Assembly: GCF_020169515.1 (NCBI RefSeq)
Contig: NZ_JAHMHW010000001.1
Location: forward strand, 1,018,166 to 1,082,165
Direction: 5' to 3'
DNA from: Paenibacillus vietnamensis
GTDB lineage: Bacteria > Bacillota > Bacilli > Paenibacillales > Paenibacillaceae
DNA: 64,000 nt
Below, one piece after another: positions 1 through 8,767 of this stretch (its first letter is position 1; the number at the start of each line of letters is the position of its first letter). Made by a program: the position numbers and the translations under genes. A model generated the notes under the pieces. The model ran no database searches, was not told the origin of the DNA, and saw only the letters and a program-made list of their open reading frames with translations.

Positions 1-507
1 ATCAAGGCTGATGCGGGCAGCACTGCAATTGCGCCGTGGAATACGCGCGGCAACGGCATGTACATCGTGACGGTCATGACTAAGACCGACAGAAAGGCCA
101 TTCTGGAATGGCTCGACCGCGGTTATGAGATGACGGAAAATGGAGAATGGGCAAAAGTTGACGGTCTTGAAAACCGCGATCATTCCGCCATTAGCCATCT
201 TTTTGGCCAAACGGACGTTCTTGCGGGAGGGGACAGCCTGGATCAGCTTCCCGGATCTGTACGCAAAGACTATGAAACGGCGGTTAACGAGTGGCGCAAA
301 ACCACTTATGAGGGACAAGTTCTGCAGCAGGCCGGCGGGTTATGGCGCAGCGGCGAATATGCGGAAATGAATCGTAAGCTGGAACAGTTTAAAATAAAAG
401 TGATCGTGGGAGCGGCTTCGATTTCAGAGTGGAAAGCTTTTGCAGCGGAAATGACTGACTCCGAGGAATATCGCAAAATGATGAAGGGGCTGCAGGAGCT
501 TCTATAG
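1..507 (+). CDS. Extracellular solute-binding lipoprotein, C-terminal part (truncated by window edge)
   Basis: An open frame runs in from the window edge without a stop and ends at the TAG at 505-507, giving 168 visible residues. The first possible internal ATG is at 58, but the frame is open and plausible before it, so this is the 3' end of a longer gene. The alternating hydrophilic helices with Trp and Tyr (ILEWLDRGYEMTENGEW, AVNEWRKTTYEGQVLQQ, EMTDSEEYRKMMKGLQELL) resemble the C-terminal lobe of the large LipO-type sugar-binding lipoproteins abundant in Paenibacillus. Such proteins act outside the membrane with ABC permeases. The N-terminal lobe and lipobox lie outside the window, so the substrate cannot be guessed. 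A hairpin terminator follows directly. Confidence 0.6.
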   Translation: MKADAGSTAIAPWNTRGNGMYIVTVMTKTDRKAILEWLDRGYEMTENGEWAKVDGLENRDHSAISHLFGQTDVLAGGDSLDQLPGSVRKDYETAVNEWRKTTYEGQVLQQAGGLWRSGEYAEMNRKLEQFKIKVIVGAASISEWKAFAAEMTDSEEYRKMMKGLQELL

Positions 508-515
508 CGGTCAAG

Positions 516-565
516 AAAGAGGATTGCCTAAGCAGCTGTACGCTGTTTTCGGCAATCCTCTTTTT
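516..565. terminator. Bidirectional intrinsic terminator
   Basis: Arms AAGAGGATTGCC (517-528) and GGCAATCCTCTT (551-562) are followed by T residues on the plus strand and flanked by A residues on the left. It lies between the convergent ends of the solute-binding protein and the TerB-like gene and can serve both. Confidence 0.85.
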
Positions 566-570
566 ACTGC

Positions 571-999
571 TTATAGACTAGGCACGTGTGAGCTCAAGAT
601 AAGCTTCATCCCTTCGATTCTCAGCTTATCCATCCGCACGACCCAGCTTTTGAACGCTTCATACGTTTCGTCCGAAAATCCGAGCAGCCGCTTCATATCC
701 TGCACAAGCTGCTTTTCGTCGTCGTTGTAATCCCCGTCGGCAAAAATGAGCAGCAGCATTTCCGCGAAAAATATATTTTTTACCTGTTCGTCCTTAATGC
801 CGCCGATGATGTCCGCTAGCTCCCTTGGCGCAGGAATATCAACGGCTTCCCTAGGAATGTCCATCTCATCCATATAGGAGCGGAGGTAACCCTGTTCCTT
901 GCGGTTGACGAATCCGTCCGCGTTAGCCACCAAATGGGCCAATTCCAGAAAAGCCAGTTTATATTCGGTTTCTTGAAGAAAATGCAAAAACAATTCCAT
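571..999 (-). CDS. TerB-like (tellurite resistance B family) protein
   Basis: A 142-residue cytoplasmic, mostly helical protein. Two similar acidic turns, ANADGFVNRKEQGYL near the N-terminus and IFADGDYNDDEKQLV in the middle, are the repeated metal-binding-type ADG loops of the TerB fold. The function of the single-domain versions is unknown; general stress or membrane-associated roles have been proposed for the family. The start at 999 was chosen because AGGAG lies five bases upstream. An ATG 13 codons earlier (1038) is in frame but has a poor ribosome binding site. No signal peptide or membrane segment is visible. It converges with the upstream lipoprotein gene and shares its terminator, and it is probably monocistronic. 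Confidence 0.65.
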   Translation of the reverse strand: MELFLHFLQETEYKLAFLELAHLVANADGFVNRKEQGYLRSYMDEMDIPREAVDIPAPRELADIIGGIKDEQVKNIFFAEMLLLIFADGDYNDDEKQLVQDMKRLLGFSDETYEAFKSWVVRMDKLRIEGMKLILSSHVPSL

Positions 1000-1120
1000 C
1001 CACTCTCCTGTTTGATAAAGTTGTGCTCCACTAACCATTCGACATGCGTCGACTCATTCCTACTACGTGTTTAAAGGATCGATCGTTTCGTTTAATGAAT
1101 GACAAAGGAAGGTGTTGCCG

Positions 1121-2014
1121 ATGTCACGAAAACAGCGAATTTACCGGTTTATCAAACAGCTTTATTCCCGATTCCGGGATGACGACGTCCCCGGGATCGG
1201 AGCGCAGCTTACTTATTACTTGATCCTGTCGTTTTTCCCTTTTCTCATCTTTATGGTGAGCGTGCTCGGCTTCGTGCAGCTGTCAGGGGACAGTCTCGTC
1301 GCCGAGCTCATCCGGATTTTGCCTGCCGATACGGGAGAATCCGTCAGCAGCATCTGGAGCGAGGTTGCAGGGCACAGCAGCGGGGCTTTTCTGTCGCTTG
1401 GCATGATCGCGACCCTTTGGTCGGCCTCGAACGGGCTTAACGCGATCATTAAAGGAATCAACAAAGCCTACGACGTCGAGGAGAGCCGGCCGTTTTGGAA
1501 AGTACGCGGCATTTCCCTGCTTGCCACCGTCGTGCTGGCGGCCGTCATCATGATGTCGATGCTGCTGCTTATTTTTGGGAAAGTGATCGCCAAATATGTA
1601 TTCCGGCTGCTGGATATGACCGCCGGCTTCGAATGGGTTTGGGGGGTTCTGCGCTACTCCGTACCGGTCGCGACGATGATTATCGTGTTTTGCCTGCTGT
1701 TTTGGCTGGCGCCAAACCGGAGGCTGCGGTTCAGAGAAGTGATTCCGGGGGCTTTAATGACAACCTTCGGATGGATTACGACCTCCCTTCTGTTCCAGGT
1801 GTACATTAACCAGTTCGGCAATTATTCCAAAACCTACGGCAGCCTCGGCGGCATCATCGTACTGTTAATCTGGCTGTATTTGAGCTCGATCCTCATTCTG
1901 CTCGGCGGCGAAATCAACGCGACGCTTGCCGCGGGAAAGCTGAAGGAAACACCTGCAGCGAACATCAAACGCCGGCCTATAAAAACCCGGCCAACCATTC
2001 GCGGCGAATTGTAA
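1121..2014 (+). CDS. YihY/UPF0761 family inner membrane protein (historically RNase BN / BrkB)
   Basis: A 297-residue polytopic membrane protein with about six hydrophobic segments. Family hallmarks are the early GIGAQLTYYLILSFFPFLIF segment, the central LWSASNGLNAIIKGINKAYDVEE stretch and the late YGSLGGIIVLLIWLYLSSILILLGGEINA block. The length matches the family. The old ribonuclease assignment was withdrawn, and the biochemical role remains unknown. The ATG at 1121 is preceded by AAGGAAGG at good spacing; a GTG three codons earlier lies inside that site. The tail after the last membrane segment is basic (IKRRPIKTRP) and probably cytoplasmic. The gene stands alone, with a terminator just downstream. 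Confidence 0.9.
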   Translation: MSRKQRIYRFIKQLYSRFRDDDVPGIGAQLTYYLILSFFPFLIFMVSVLGFVQLSGDSLVAELIRILPADTGESVSSIWSEVAGHSSGAFLSLGMIATLWSASNGLNAIIKGINKAYDVEESRPFWKVRGISLLATVVLAAVIMMSMLLLIFGKVIAKYVFRLLDMTAGFEWVWGVLRYSVPVATMIIVFCLLFWLAPNRRLRFREVIPGALMTTFGWITTSLLFQVYINQFGNYSKTYGSLGGIIVLLIWLYLSSILILLGGEINATLAAGKLKETPAANIKRRPIKTRPTIRGEL

Positions 2015-2051
2015 ACACCGTACAGGCGAAACGATTCATCCGCCAGCAGCA

Positions 2052-2080
2052 AAGGGAGCCGCAATCACCGCGGCTCCCTT
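2052..2080. terminator. Shared terminator hairpin
   Basis: Arms AAGGGAGCCGC (2052-2062) and GCGGCTCCCTT (2070-2080) around a 7-base loop sit between the convergent YihY gene and the small secreted protein gene. T-runs are weak on both sides. Confidence 0.65.
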
Positions 2081-2088
2081 ACAGCTGC

Positions 2089-2598
2089 CTATGGAATATA
2101 CTGCTGCACGATCCGGGTAACGACCCCGTCCTTCACCGTCAAATGGTAAGGAAAATCAAGCGGGCTCAGCACATCCTCCGTCTGGAGCAGTCCGATGAAT
2201 TTGTCCAAGGAAATCGGTTCGTCCCACACGATATCCGCCTCCGCCGCATCTCCCGTCCGGTTATAAATTTGCATCAGCACCTCGGCATCGTCAGCAACGG
2301 GCAATTCCGTCAATTCGGCCTCATCGTCCACGATGTAATAACCGTCAGGGGGACCGTCAAGCCCGCTGTCACCCTCCCGCTCGAGAAACGCCTTCACCGC
2401 TTCTTCGCCCTCGTACCATTCGATCTGGTCGACAGTCAACACATAACGTCCATTTTTCTCCAAAGCATGATCGATAAAAGCTGTCGTCGTCTCCGGCGTT
2501 TTCTCAACCGGCGCGTATTCGCGGCCAATCGCCGGCGCAAAGCTGAAGGCCGTAAGACAAACCAGCGATACGGCTGCCGCCATTATGTATTTTTTCAT
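2089..2598 (-). CDS. Small secreted protein of unknown function
   Basis: A 169-residue protein starting with a classical signal peptide (MKKYIMAAAVSLVCLTAFSFAPAIG) with likely cleavage around residues 25-27. The mature part is acidic and predicted alpha/beta. It has no Cys lipobox, so it should be released or loosely wall-bound. It contains phrases such as VDQIEWYEGEEAVKAFLERE and DGPPDGYYIVDDEAELTELPV, which suggest a small globular domain seen in many Bacillales secreted hypotheticals; I do not recognise a named family with confidence. The ribosome binding site AGGGGG lies upstream of the ATG. It is convergent with YihY, and nothing nearby suggests a function. Confidence 0.7.
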   Translation of the reverse strand: MKKYIMAAAVSLVCLTAFSFAPAIGREYAPVEKTPETTTAFIDHALEKNGRYVLTVDQIEWYEGEEAVKAFLEREGDSGLDGPPDGYYIVDDEAELTELPVADDAEVLMQIYNRTGDAAEADIVWDEPISLDKFIGLLQTEDVLSPLDFPYHLTVKDGVVTRIVQQYIP

Positions 2599-2712
2599 TG
2601 CGTCGACGCCCCCTAAGCAATTAATATGACTATTTGGCTTACCTATAGCATATAACGATTCCGGTGCGAAAAATGTTACAAAAAGGAAACGACGAAATTT
2701 TTTTTATATCGA

Positions 2713-3336
2713 TTACAGGGCGGGCTTGCGCCAATTTAATACGCTCGTACCCAATCCGCCGGCCGTTATGGTCACTAACGACAAAAATAACGTGTCGTCC
2801 GGCAGCAGGTAATCGCCGACACTTATAATCACCAAGTCTATCATGAGGATAATAAAGCCAACGTTAAGCGGAATAAGCTTCGTTACAAAGTGGGCAAGCA
2901 GATCCGTTCCGCCCGTGGAGCAATCGAACCTGAGCATAACCCCTAGGCCCGTCCCGATAATAAAGCCGCCGACGACGGCCCTCGTAAATGCCGTCCATTC
3001 GATGTAGTATATAAAATAATATTGATACGGCTCCAGCAAGTCGATCATATAGCTTGAGAAGAGCAGGCCGCTGATACTGTAATACAATAGATCCCTGTTG
3101 TGAAACCACGCCAGTACGAATATCGGGAGGCTGCAGACGATCATGACCAGCCCGATCCGGATGTGAAACAAATAATTTATAATCAACGCAACCCCGATAA
3201 CGCCGCCGTCAAGCACGCCCAGGGGAACGAGAAAAAAATTGATCCCTATCGCTAAAAGAAGGCTGCCGACGACGATCGCCGCTATTTTATTCAAAGAAAC
3301 CAACCCGATCAATCCCCTCGATACGGCCTGTCTCAT
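2713..3336 (-). CDS. YitT family membrane protein (short form)
   Basis: A 207-residue integral membrane protein with five to six hydrophobic segments. Typical YitT/DUF161 signatures are present: INFFLVPLGVLDGGVIGVALI near the start and the GFIIGTGLGVMLRFDCSTGGTDLLA block. Most homologues are about 280 residues long and carry a C-terminal cytoplasmic DUF2179 domain. This protein stops right after the last membrane helix and lacks it. The ATG at 3336 has no evident ribosome binding site. A TTG at 3303, nine bases after AGGGGA, is a plausible alternative start that would still include all membrane segments. The family function is unknown. The gene lies downstream of the mmg operon on the same strand, separated by an inverted repeat. 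Confidence 0.85.
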   Translation of the reverse strand: MRQAVSRGLIGLVSLNKIAAIVVGSLLLAIGINFFLVPLGVLDGGVIGVALIINYLFHIRIGLVMIVCSLPIFVLAWFHNRDLLYYSISGLLFSSYMIDLLEPYQYYFIYYIEWTAFTRAVVGGFIIGTGLGVMLRFDCSTGGTDLLAHFVTKLIPLNVGFIILMIDLVIISVGDYLLPDDTLFLSLVTITAGGLGTSVLNWRKPAL

Positions 3337-3352
3337 TTATATGCAGAAATCG

Positions 3353-3382
3353 GATATTGCATGAACAGAATTCAGCAATATC
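3353..3382. repeat. 8-bp inverted repeat between mmg operon and yitT
   Basis: GATATTGC (3353-3360) and GCAATATC (3375-3382) flank 14 bases. There is no T-run, so it could be a weak terminator or an operator. It may separate the operon end from the yitT gene. Confidence 0.35.
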
Positions 3383-3409
3383 GGAAATGGGTCCTGCTAT
3401 ATATGTCTT

Positions 3410-4072
3410 TTAGCCGTACATCAGCTCCTCCGGATCATATTCCCCTAAGTTTTTTTTGACGGCTTGGAGGAATTTGACGCAGGCCGCTTCGTTCAGCAGA
3501 CGGCTGTCGAAGGATAAGCACATATTGACGAAATAACCTTTTGTCAGGCTTTCTCCAACGAATACCGGCTTTTGCTGCACGGTTTCAAAAGAAAGGCACG
3601 ACGCATGAGCTGCAGGGATCGCCGGTGCGGACAGAAACGTCCCCGCACCGGAAAACCCTTTTACGGCAAAGGTGCCGGCCGGCTGCCTTGTCCTTGCGCT
3701 TCCCCCGCTTCTATTGCGGATGCGGTCTAAAATAAGGGCGAAGCCCGTCAGGCTAATCCGGTCGGCATGCTCGATGACGTTCGTAACCAGCTCGCCGGCG
3801 GATTCCGCAGACAAGCTGAGGGTCACATCCTGCTTGACGGCCATCGTTCCGTCCGGGCCTATGCAGCCGTTCATCTGCGGAAAGGCTTTTATCGCATGGA
3901 TGACGGCATTGATATAGAAAGGCAGAAGAGTGAGCTTCACCCCCTCCCTGCGCATAAATTCGTCCTTATGCTTGTAGTGCAGCCGGACCAGATTGCCGAC
4001 CTCGGCTTCCATTGCCAGCCATGACGCCGCTTTGTTCTCCTGCTGTTCTATCGAATGATTCCGATCGGACAT
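3410..4072 (-). CDS. 2-oxoacid dehydrogenase acyltransferase (E2) catalytic-domain-like protein, active site lost
   Basis: A 220-residue protein equivalent to the C-terminal acyltransferase domain of E2 subunits (pyruvate or branched-chain complexes), without lipoyl or E1/E3-binding domains. The fold signatures GVKLTLLPFYINAVIHAIKAFPQMNGCI and the late MCLSFDSR segment align with the family. The catalytic motif is normally DHRxxDG; here it reads DSRLLNE (His to Ser, Asp to Asn, Gly to Glu), so acyl transfer to CoA by the usual mechanism looks impossible. The ATG at 4072 follows AGGTGGGG; an upstream in-frame extension overlapping prpD lacks a ribosome binding site. It is the last gene of the mmg-type operon, 23 bases after prpD, so it probably has a role linked to acyl-CoA or 2-methylcitrate metabolism, perhaps as a scaffold or CoA-binding protein. 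That role is inference. Confidence 0.8.
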   Translation of the reverse strand: MSDRNHSIEQQENKAASWLAMEAEVGNLVRLHYKHKDEFMRREGVKLTLLPFYINAVIHAIKAFPQMNGCIGPDGTMAVKQDVTLSLSAESAGELVTNVIEHADRISLTGFALILDRIRNRSGGSARTRQPAGTFAVKGFSGAGTFLSAPAIPAAHASCLSFETVQQKPVFVGESLTKGYFVNMCLSFDSRLLNEAACVKFLQAVKKNLGEYDPEELMYG

Positions 4073-4095
4073 GTTAATCCCCACCTTTTGTGCGC

Positions 4096-5538
4096 TTATG
4101 GGATGAACAAATCCACGAATTGCTGAACGGGTGTATCCGCAAGCATCTCGTGGTCCTGGCACCGCCTAACAACGGCATCCACCTGCTTGGCCGGCAGCCT
4201 GCTTCTCAAATTCGACTCGAATTTGCGCTCCAGCAGCGGAATCGCCTCCTGCCTTCTCCTCCGGTGTCCGATTGGATATTCGATTTCGAGCTTTCCGGAG
4301 CTGGTGCCGTCCTTAAATAAAATTTCGATCGCATTGGCGATGGAACGTTTGTTCTCATCCAGGTAATCCAGCGAATAGCGGGAATCCTCTACCGTCTCCA
4401 TCTTCTGCCGCAGCTCGTCGATCCGGGGATCCTTTGCCGCTTCGTCCTCGTAATGGTCGGAGTCAAGCGTACCGTGCAGCAATCCGATCGCAACCATGTA
4501 CTGCAGGCAGTGATCCCGGTCTGCCGGATTGTGGAGCGGTCCCTTTTTGTCAATGATTCTTAGCGCCGACTCATGGGTTGTCAGGATGATCCGGTCGATT
4601 TCGCCGATCCGGTCCTTCATGCGGTCATGCAGCTTGATTGCGCATTCCACCGCGGTTTGGCCGTGAAATTCAGCCGGAAACGAAATTTTGAACAGCACGT
4701 TTTCCATCACATAGGAAGCGAATTTGCGGTTCAACGAAAACGGTTTGCCTTTAAACAGCACGTCGTAAAAACCCCAGCCTGCCGCCGTAAGCGCGGACGG
4801 GTAACCCATCTCCCCTTTTACCGCCATCATGGCCAGCTTCACCGCGCGGCTCGTTGCATCTCCTGCCGCCCAGGATTTGCGAGTCCCGGTATTCGGGGAA
4901 TGCCGGTATGTGCGTAAAGGATGGCCGTCGAGCCAGGCATTCGATACCGCTGCGACGATTTCGTCCTTCGTTCCGCCAAGCAGCTTCGTTACGACCGCCG
5001 TAGAGGCGACCTTGACCAAAATAACATGATCGAGCCCGACGCGGTTAAAGCTGTTTTCCAGCGCCAGCACGCCTTGTATTTCATGCGCCTGAATCATCGC
5101 GGTTAACACATCCTGCATCGTGAGCGGCGTCTTCCCTGCGGAAATTCGCGTCCGGCTTATATAGTCGGCTGCTGCCAGTATGCCTCCAAGGTTATCGGAA
5201 GGGTGTCCCCATTCGGCTGCCAGCCAGGTGTCGTTATAATCCAGCCACCTGATCATGCAGCCGATATTAAACGCGGCCGTTACCGGGTCAAGCTGAAAAG
5301 GCGTACCGGGAACGCGCGCCCCGTCCGGCACCACCGTTCCGGGCACGACCGGACCGAGCAGCTTCGTGCATTCGGGGTACCGGAGCGCAAGCAGGCCGCA
5401 GCCAAGCGTATCCATCAGGCAATAGCGCGCGGTTTCATAGGCTTCGCGGCTAACGATGACCCCGTTTGCCGCATAATCGGCGATGTCGGTAAGCACCTGA
5501 TCCGGCTCCGGCCTTTCGTTGCTGATATAAGAAGACAT
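4096..5538 (-). CDS. prpD: 2-methylcitrate dehydratase (PrpD/MmgE)
   Basis: A 480-residue member of the MmgE/PrpD family that dehydrates 2-methylcitrate to 2-methyl-cis-aconitate in the methylcitrate cycle. Recognisable segments are the opening dimer-helical region, the block [31 protein letters not shown] (the DYxDT and GHPSDN elements of the active site), the [38 protein letters not shown] stretch and the [12 protein letters not shown] block. The length is typical. AAAGGAGAA precedes the ATG. It sits between the synthase gene (24 bases upstream) and the acyltransferase-like gene. A methylaconitase or aconitase needed for the following hydration step is not in the window; housekeeping aconitase presumably does this. 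Confidence 0.93.
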   Translation of the reverse strand: MSSYISNERPEPDQVLTDIADYAANGVIVSREAYETARYCLMDTLGCGLLALRYPECTKLLGPVVPGTVVPDGARVPGTPFQLDPVTAAFNIGCMIRWLDYNDTWLAAEWGHPSDNLGGILAAADYISRTRISAGKTPLTMQDVLTAMIQAHEIQGVLALENSFNRVGLDHVILVKVASTAVVTKLLGGTKDEIVAAVSNAWLDGHPLRTYRHSPNTGTRKSWAAGDATSRAVKLAMMAVKGEMGYPSALTAAGWGFYDVLFKGKPFSLNRKFASYVMENVLFKISFPAEFHGQTAVECAIKLHDRMKDRIGEIDRIILTTHESALRIIDKKGPLHNPADRDHCLQYMVAIGLLHGTLDSDHYEDEAAKDPRIDELRQKMETVEDSRYSLDYLDENKRSIANAIEILFKDGTSSGKLEIEYPIGHRRRRQEAIPLLERKFESNLRSRLPAKQVDAVVRRCQDHEMLADTPVQQFVDLFIP

Positions 5539-5562
5539 TCTTATTCTCCTTTCCCTATCGGA

Positions 5563-6684
5563 TCATTTCCTATCCGCAAGCGGCAGCCAGGCGCCCGGCT
5601 CCGGCCCCGTATATTCGGCGGTAGGGCGGATAATCCGGTTGCCGACCCGCTGCTCGATAATATGGGCGGACCAGCCCGCAATTCTCGCGACGACGAACAA
5701 AGGCGTAAAAAACGAAGTTGGAATGCCTAACATCCGGTACACGGAGGCGCTGTAGAAATCGAGGTTCGGGAACAGCCCCTTTTCGCGCCGCATCACCTGC
5801 TCGATCCTCTCGGATCTTTCATACAGCTCCATATCTCCCAGCGCGGCAGACAGCGTTTTCGACCATTCCTTAATGATGTCGGACCTCGGATCGCTGACCG
5901 AGTATACGCGATGGCCAAAGCCCATGATCAGCTGCTTTGCCGCCAGCATTTCCATAAGTCCCGCTTCGGCTTCCTCCGGGCTGCCAAACCGTTCGAGAAG
6001 CTCCATCGCCGCTTCGTTTGCACCGCCGTGAAGCGGGCCGCGAAGCGTTCCGACTCCGGTCGTAATGGCCGAATACATATCCGATAGGGTTGACGCCGTT
6101 ACGCGCGCAGCGAAGGTCGATGCATTAAATTCATGCTCGGCGTACAAGGTGAACGAAACGTCGAGCGCTCTCTCGTGCCGCTCTTCCGGCTGACGCCCGT
6201 GCAGCAGCTCCAGGAAATGTGCCGCGATGCCGTCCCCGCCGCCATCCGTATCCATCCTCGTTCCACTGGTGTGAAAATGATGCCAATAAAGCAGCATCGA
6301 GCCGCTGCTTGCCATCAGCCGGTCGGCGATATGCTGCGCGCTCCGCCCGGGCTCCTCAGGCTCGAAGGAGGCGAGTGCGGAAATGCCGGTGCGGATCACA
6401 TCCATCGGATGGGCGCTGGCCGGCAGCTGCTCGAGTATCTTTCGCAGCCTTTCCGGAAGCTTTCTCAGGCCGGCAAGCTTCTCCTTATAGCACTTAAGCT
6501 CCCCCGCGTCCGGCAGCTTGCCGTACAGCAGCAAATACGCCGTTTCCTCGAACGTTCCTTGCCTTGCGAGGTCGTGAATCGAGTAACCCCGGTAGTTCAA
6601 GCCTTTCCCTTCCTTGCCTACGGTGGAAATCGCCGTCTGGCCGGCAATGACGTCGGCCAGGCCTCCTGTTTTTTTGAGCGCCAT
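5563..6684 (-). CDS. prpC: 2-methylcitrate synthase / citrate synthase family (MmgD/PrpC)
   Basis: A 373-residue type II-like small citrate synthase. It condenses propionyl-CoA (or acetyl-CoA) with oxaloacetate. Visible catalytic motifs are GPLHGGANEAAM (first His), GFGHRVYSVSDPRSDI (second His and oxaloacetate-binding Arg) and NLDFYSASVYRMLGIP (catalytic Asp). The start ATG overlaps the TAA of prpB as TAATG, with GAGGAGAG upstream, so translation is probably coupled. The operon context with prpB and prpD argues for methylcitrate synthase rather than the housekeeping citrate synthase, although MmgD-type enzymes use both acyl-CoAs. Confidence 0.93.
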   Translation of the reverse strand: MALKKTGGLADVIAGQTAISTVGKEGKGLNYRGYSIHDLARQGTFEETAYLLLYGKLPDAGELKCYKEKLAGLRKLPERLRKILEQLPASAHPMDVIRTGISALASFEPEEPGRSAQHIADRLMASSGSMLLYWHHFHTSGTRMDTDGGGDGIAAHFLELLHGRQPEERHERALDVSFTLYAEHEFNASTFAARVTASTLSDMYSAITTGVGTLRGPLHGGANEAAMELLERFGSPEEAEAGLMEMLAAKQLIMGFGHRVYSVSDPRSDIIKEWSKTLSAALGDMELYERSERIEQVMRREKGLFPNLDFYSASVYRMLGIPTSFFTPLFVVARIAGWSAHIIEQRVGNRIIRPTAEYTGPEPGAWLPLADRK

Positions 6685-7571
6685 TATGGATCTCTCCTCT
6701 CCGTCCCGAACAGCTGATCAAGCTTTCGTTCATAGCTGTAATAGTCAAGAAAGCCATAGAGCTCCTCGCGCGTCTGCATGAGCGCAAGCGCCTTCCGCTG
6801 CGTCCCGTCCCGCCGGATCGTCTCGTACACCTGCAGCGCTGCGGCACTCATCGCGCGAAAAGCGGACAGCGGATACAACGCAAGCCGAACGCCGGCCGCC
6901 CCCAGCTCTTCCGTCGTAAACAAAGGGGTTTTGCCGAATTCCGTTATGTTTGCCAGCACCGGCACCTTTACCGCGGCGGTGAAGGCGGCATAATCCTCCA
7001 GCGACGTCACCGCCTCGGGAAATATCATATCGGCCCCCGCTTCGACGCATGCGCACGCCCGGTCGATCGCCGACTCCAACCCCTCGGAGGCGATCGCATC
7101 CGTCCGCGCCATAATGACAAACTGCGGATCCTCGCGGGCATCGGCGGCAGACTTGATCCGGTCGACCATTTCCGCCTTGGCGACGATCGATTTGTTGGGC
7201 CGGTGACCGCAGCGCTTCGCCGCAACCTGATCCTCGATATGAATGCCTGCCGCACCCGCACGCCCCATTTCCTTCACCGTTCTGGCAATTTGGAACGCTC
7301 CCCCGAAGCCGGTATCGGCATCCACAAGCAGCGGCAGCTCCGTCACGCCGGCGATGCGGCGCACATCTTCAAGGCAGTCATACAAATTTGTAATGCCGAG
7401 ATCGGGCAGGCCGAAGGAGGCGTTCGCCACGCCGGCGCCGGATACGTAGAGAGCCTTAAATCCGGCCTTCTCCGCCAAGATGGCGGAGAAGGCATTAATC
7501 GCTCCGGCCACCTGCAGCGGCTTCTCGAGCTCGAGCGCCTCGCGAAGCCTCTTTCCCGGTGTCTCGCTCAT
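6684..7571 (-). CDS. prpB: 2-methylisocitrate lyase (PrpB/MmgF)
   Basis: A 295-residue (beta/alpha)8 barrel of the isocitrate lyase/PEP mutase superfamily that cleaves 2-methylisocitrate to pyruvate and succinate in the cytoplasm. Motifs: VDADTGFGG for Mg binding, [13 protein letters not shown] with the catalytic Cys of the KKCGH-type loop, and [19 protein letters not shown]. The start at 7571 was chosen because GGCGGTGA lies five bases upstream; an ATG seven codons earlier has no ribosome binding site. In Bacillus subtilis the homologue is the last gene of the mmg operon; here it has moved ahead of the synthase gene. It begins 29 bases after the acyl-CoA dehydrogenase stop. Confidence 0.93.
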   Translation of the reverse strand: MSETPGKRLREALELEKPLQVAGAINAFSAILAEKAGFKALYVSGAGVANASFGLPDLGITNLYDCLEDVRRIAGVTELPLLVDADTGFGGAFQIARTVKEMGRAGAAGIHIEDQVAAKRCGHRPNKSIVAKAEMVDRIKSAADAREDPQFVIMARTDAIASEGLESAIDRACACVEAGADMIFPEAVTSLEDYAAFTAAVKVPVLANITEFGKTPLFTTEELGAAGVRLALYPLSAFRAMSAAALQVYETIRRDGTQRKALALMQTREELYGFLDYYSYERKLDQLFGTERRDP

Positions 7572-7600
7572 CAGAATCACCGCCTTTCCCATTAAAATAT

Positions 7601-8743
7601 TTATCTCAGCAGCTGGTTGCTGATAACGATCCGGTGAATCTCATTTGTGCCTTCATAGATTTGCGTCACTTTTGCATCGCGGAACAGTCTCTCAGCCGGC
7701 GATTGCTCCAGGCAGCCTGCCATGCCCAGCAGCCGGACGGCCGCTCCGGCCGCCTCTACGGCCGTATCCGAAGCAACCATCTTGGCCATCGAGGCCTCCC
7801 GCGTGCACGGCTTTCCTTCCTGCCTGAGGCCCGCAGCCCGGTAAACGAGCAGCCTCGCGGCTTCCGTCTTCGCCGCGAGCCGGGCGATTTCCGCATGCTC
7901 GGGAGCAAATTTTCTCGGCCGCTTGCCTGCACTTGAGCGCTTGACGGGAAAATGCCCGAGCATCAGCTCAAGAGCCGCCTGCGCGATGCCGAGCGCCTGG
8001 GCTCCGATTCCGATTCTACCGCCGTCCAGCGAGCCCATGGCGATGGAGAACCCTTCCCCTTCGCCTCCGATCCGCTGCGACACCGGAATTTTGACGTTGT
8101 CGAAATGCAGCTCGCACGTGTTGGAGCCGTGAAGGCCCATTTTTTTCTCGCTTTTGCCGATCTGAAAGCCCTCGGACTCCTTGTCGACAATAAAGGCCGT
8201 AATCCCGCCGGGGCCCCTCGTGGCGTCGGTGACGGCAAACGTCACATAGACGTCCGCCGCGCCGGCGTTCGTAATGAACAGCTTGGTTCCGTTCAGCACA
8301 TAATGGCCGTCCTCCCGCACCGCCGTCGTCCGGATCGAGGCGGCATCCGAGCCCGCCCCGTGCTCCGTCAGCGCGAATGCGCCCAGAGCCTCCCCTGTTG
8401 CCAGCCTCCGGACATAGCGCTCTCTTTGCTCGTCATTGCCATAGCGAAGAATCGGCAGCGTTCCGACCGAGGTATGAACGGACAAAATAACGCCTACCGC
8501 AGCGCTGACCTTGGATATTTCGTTAAGGGCCGCCGTATATGCAATAAAATCGAGCCCTTGACCGCCCCACTGCTTCGGAATAGGCAGCCCGAGCAGCCCG
8601 AGCGGTCCCATTTTACGCAGCAAGTCGCCCGGAAACGCTTCATGCCGCTCCATCCAGGGAACGATCGGACTAATTTCGGTTATCGCAAACTGGCGGCTTC
8701 TCCTGCGCGTCTCCTCCTGCTCTTGCGTAAAGCGGAGCTCCAT
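7601..8743 (-). CDS. mmgC: Acyl-CoA dehydrogenase with intact flavin/catalytic site (MmgC type)
   Basis: A 380-residue acyl-CoA dehydrogenase that should insert the alpha-beta double bond into an acyl-CoA and pass electrons to ETF. It keeps the flavin and substrate motifs [14 protein letters not shown] and [11 protein letters not shown] and the catalytic base in QIYEGTNEI. It lacks the usual ERxQFGKPI segment after the beta domain (reading [16 protein letters not shown] instead), and the QxxGGxG loop reads RLLGMAG. Both of those motifs normally hold the ADP end of the neighbouring subunit's FAD. The other dehydrogenase of this operon shows the reverse pattern (see finding). AAGGAGTG precedes the ATG. 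It is the fourth gene of the operon. Confidence 0.92.
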   Translation of the reverse strand: MELRFTQEQEETRRRSRQFAITEISPIVPWMERHEAFPGDLLRKMGPLGLLGLPIPKQWGGQGLDFIAYTAALNEISKVSAAVGVILSVHTSVGTLPILRYGNDEQRERYVRRLATGEALGAFALTEHGAGSDAASIRTTAVREDGHYVLNGTKLFITNAGAADVYVTFAVTDATRGPGGITAFIVDKESEGFQIGKSEKKMGLHGSNTCELHFDNVKIPVSQRIGGEGEGFSIAMGSLDGGRIGIGAQALGIAQAALELMLGHFPVKRSSAGKRPRKFAPEHAEIARLAAKTEAARLLVYRAAGLRQEGKPCTREASMAKMVASDTAVEAAGAAVRLLGMAGCLEQSPAERLFRDAKVTQIYEGTNEIHRIVISNQLLR

Positions 8744-8767
8744 AGCGAGGCACTCCTTTCGCTTGCT

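Noticed and set aside
4072..4162. N-terminal extension of the acyltransferase-like protein into prpD
   Set aside because: The extension has no ribosome binding site and overlaps the prpD 3' end; AGGTGGGG marks the start at 4072.
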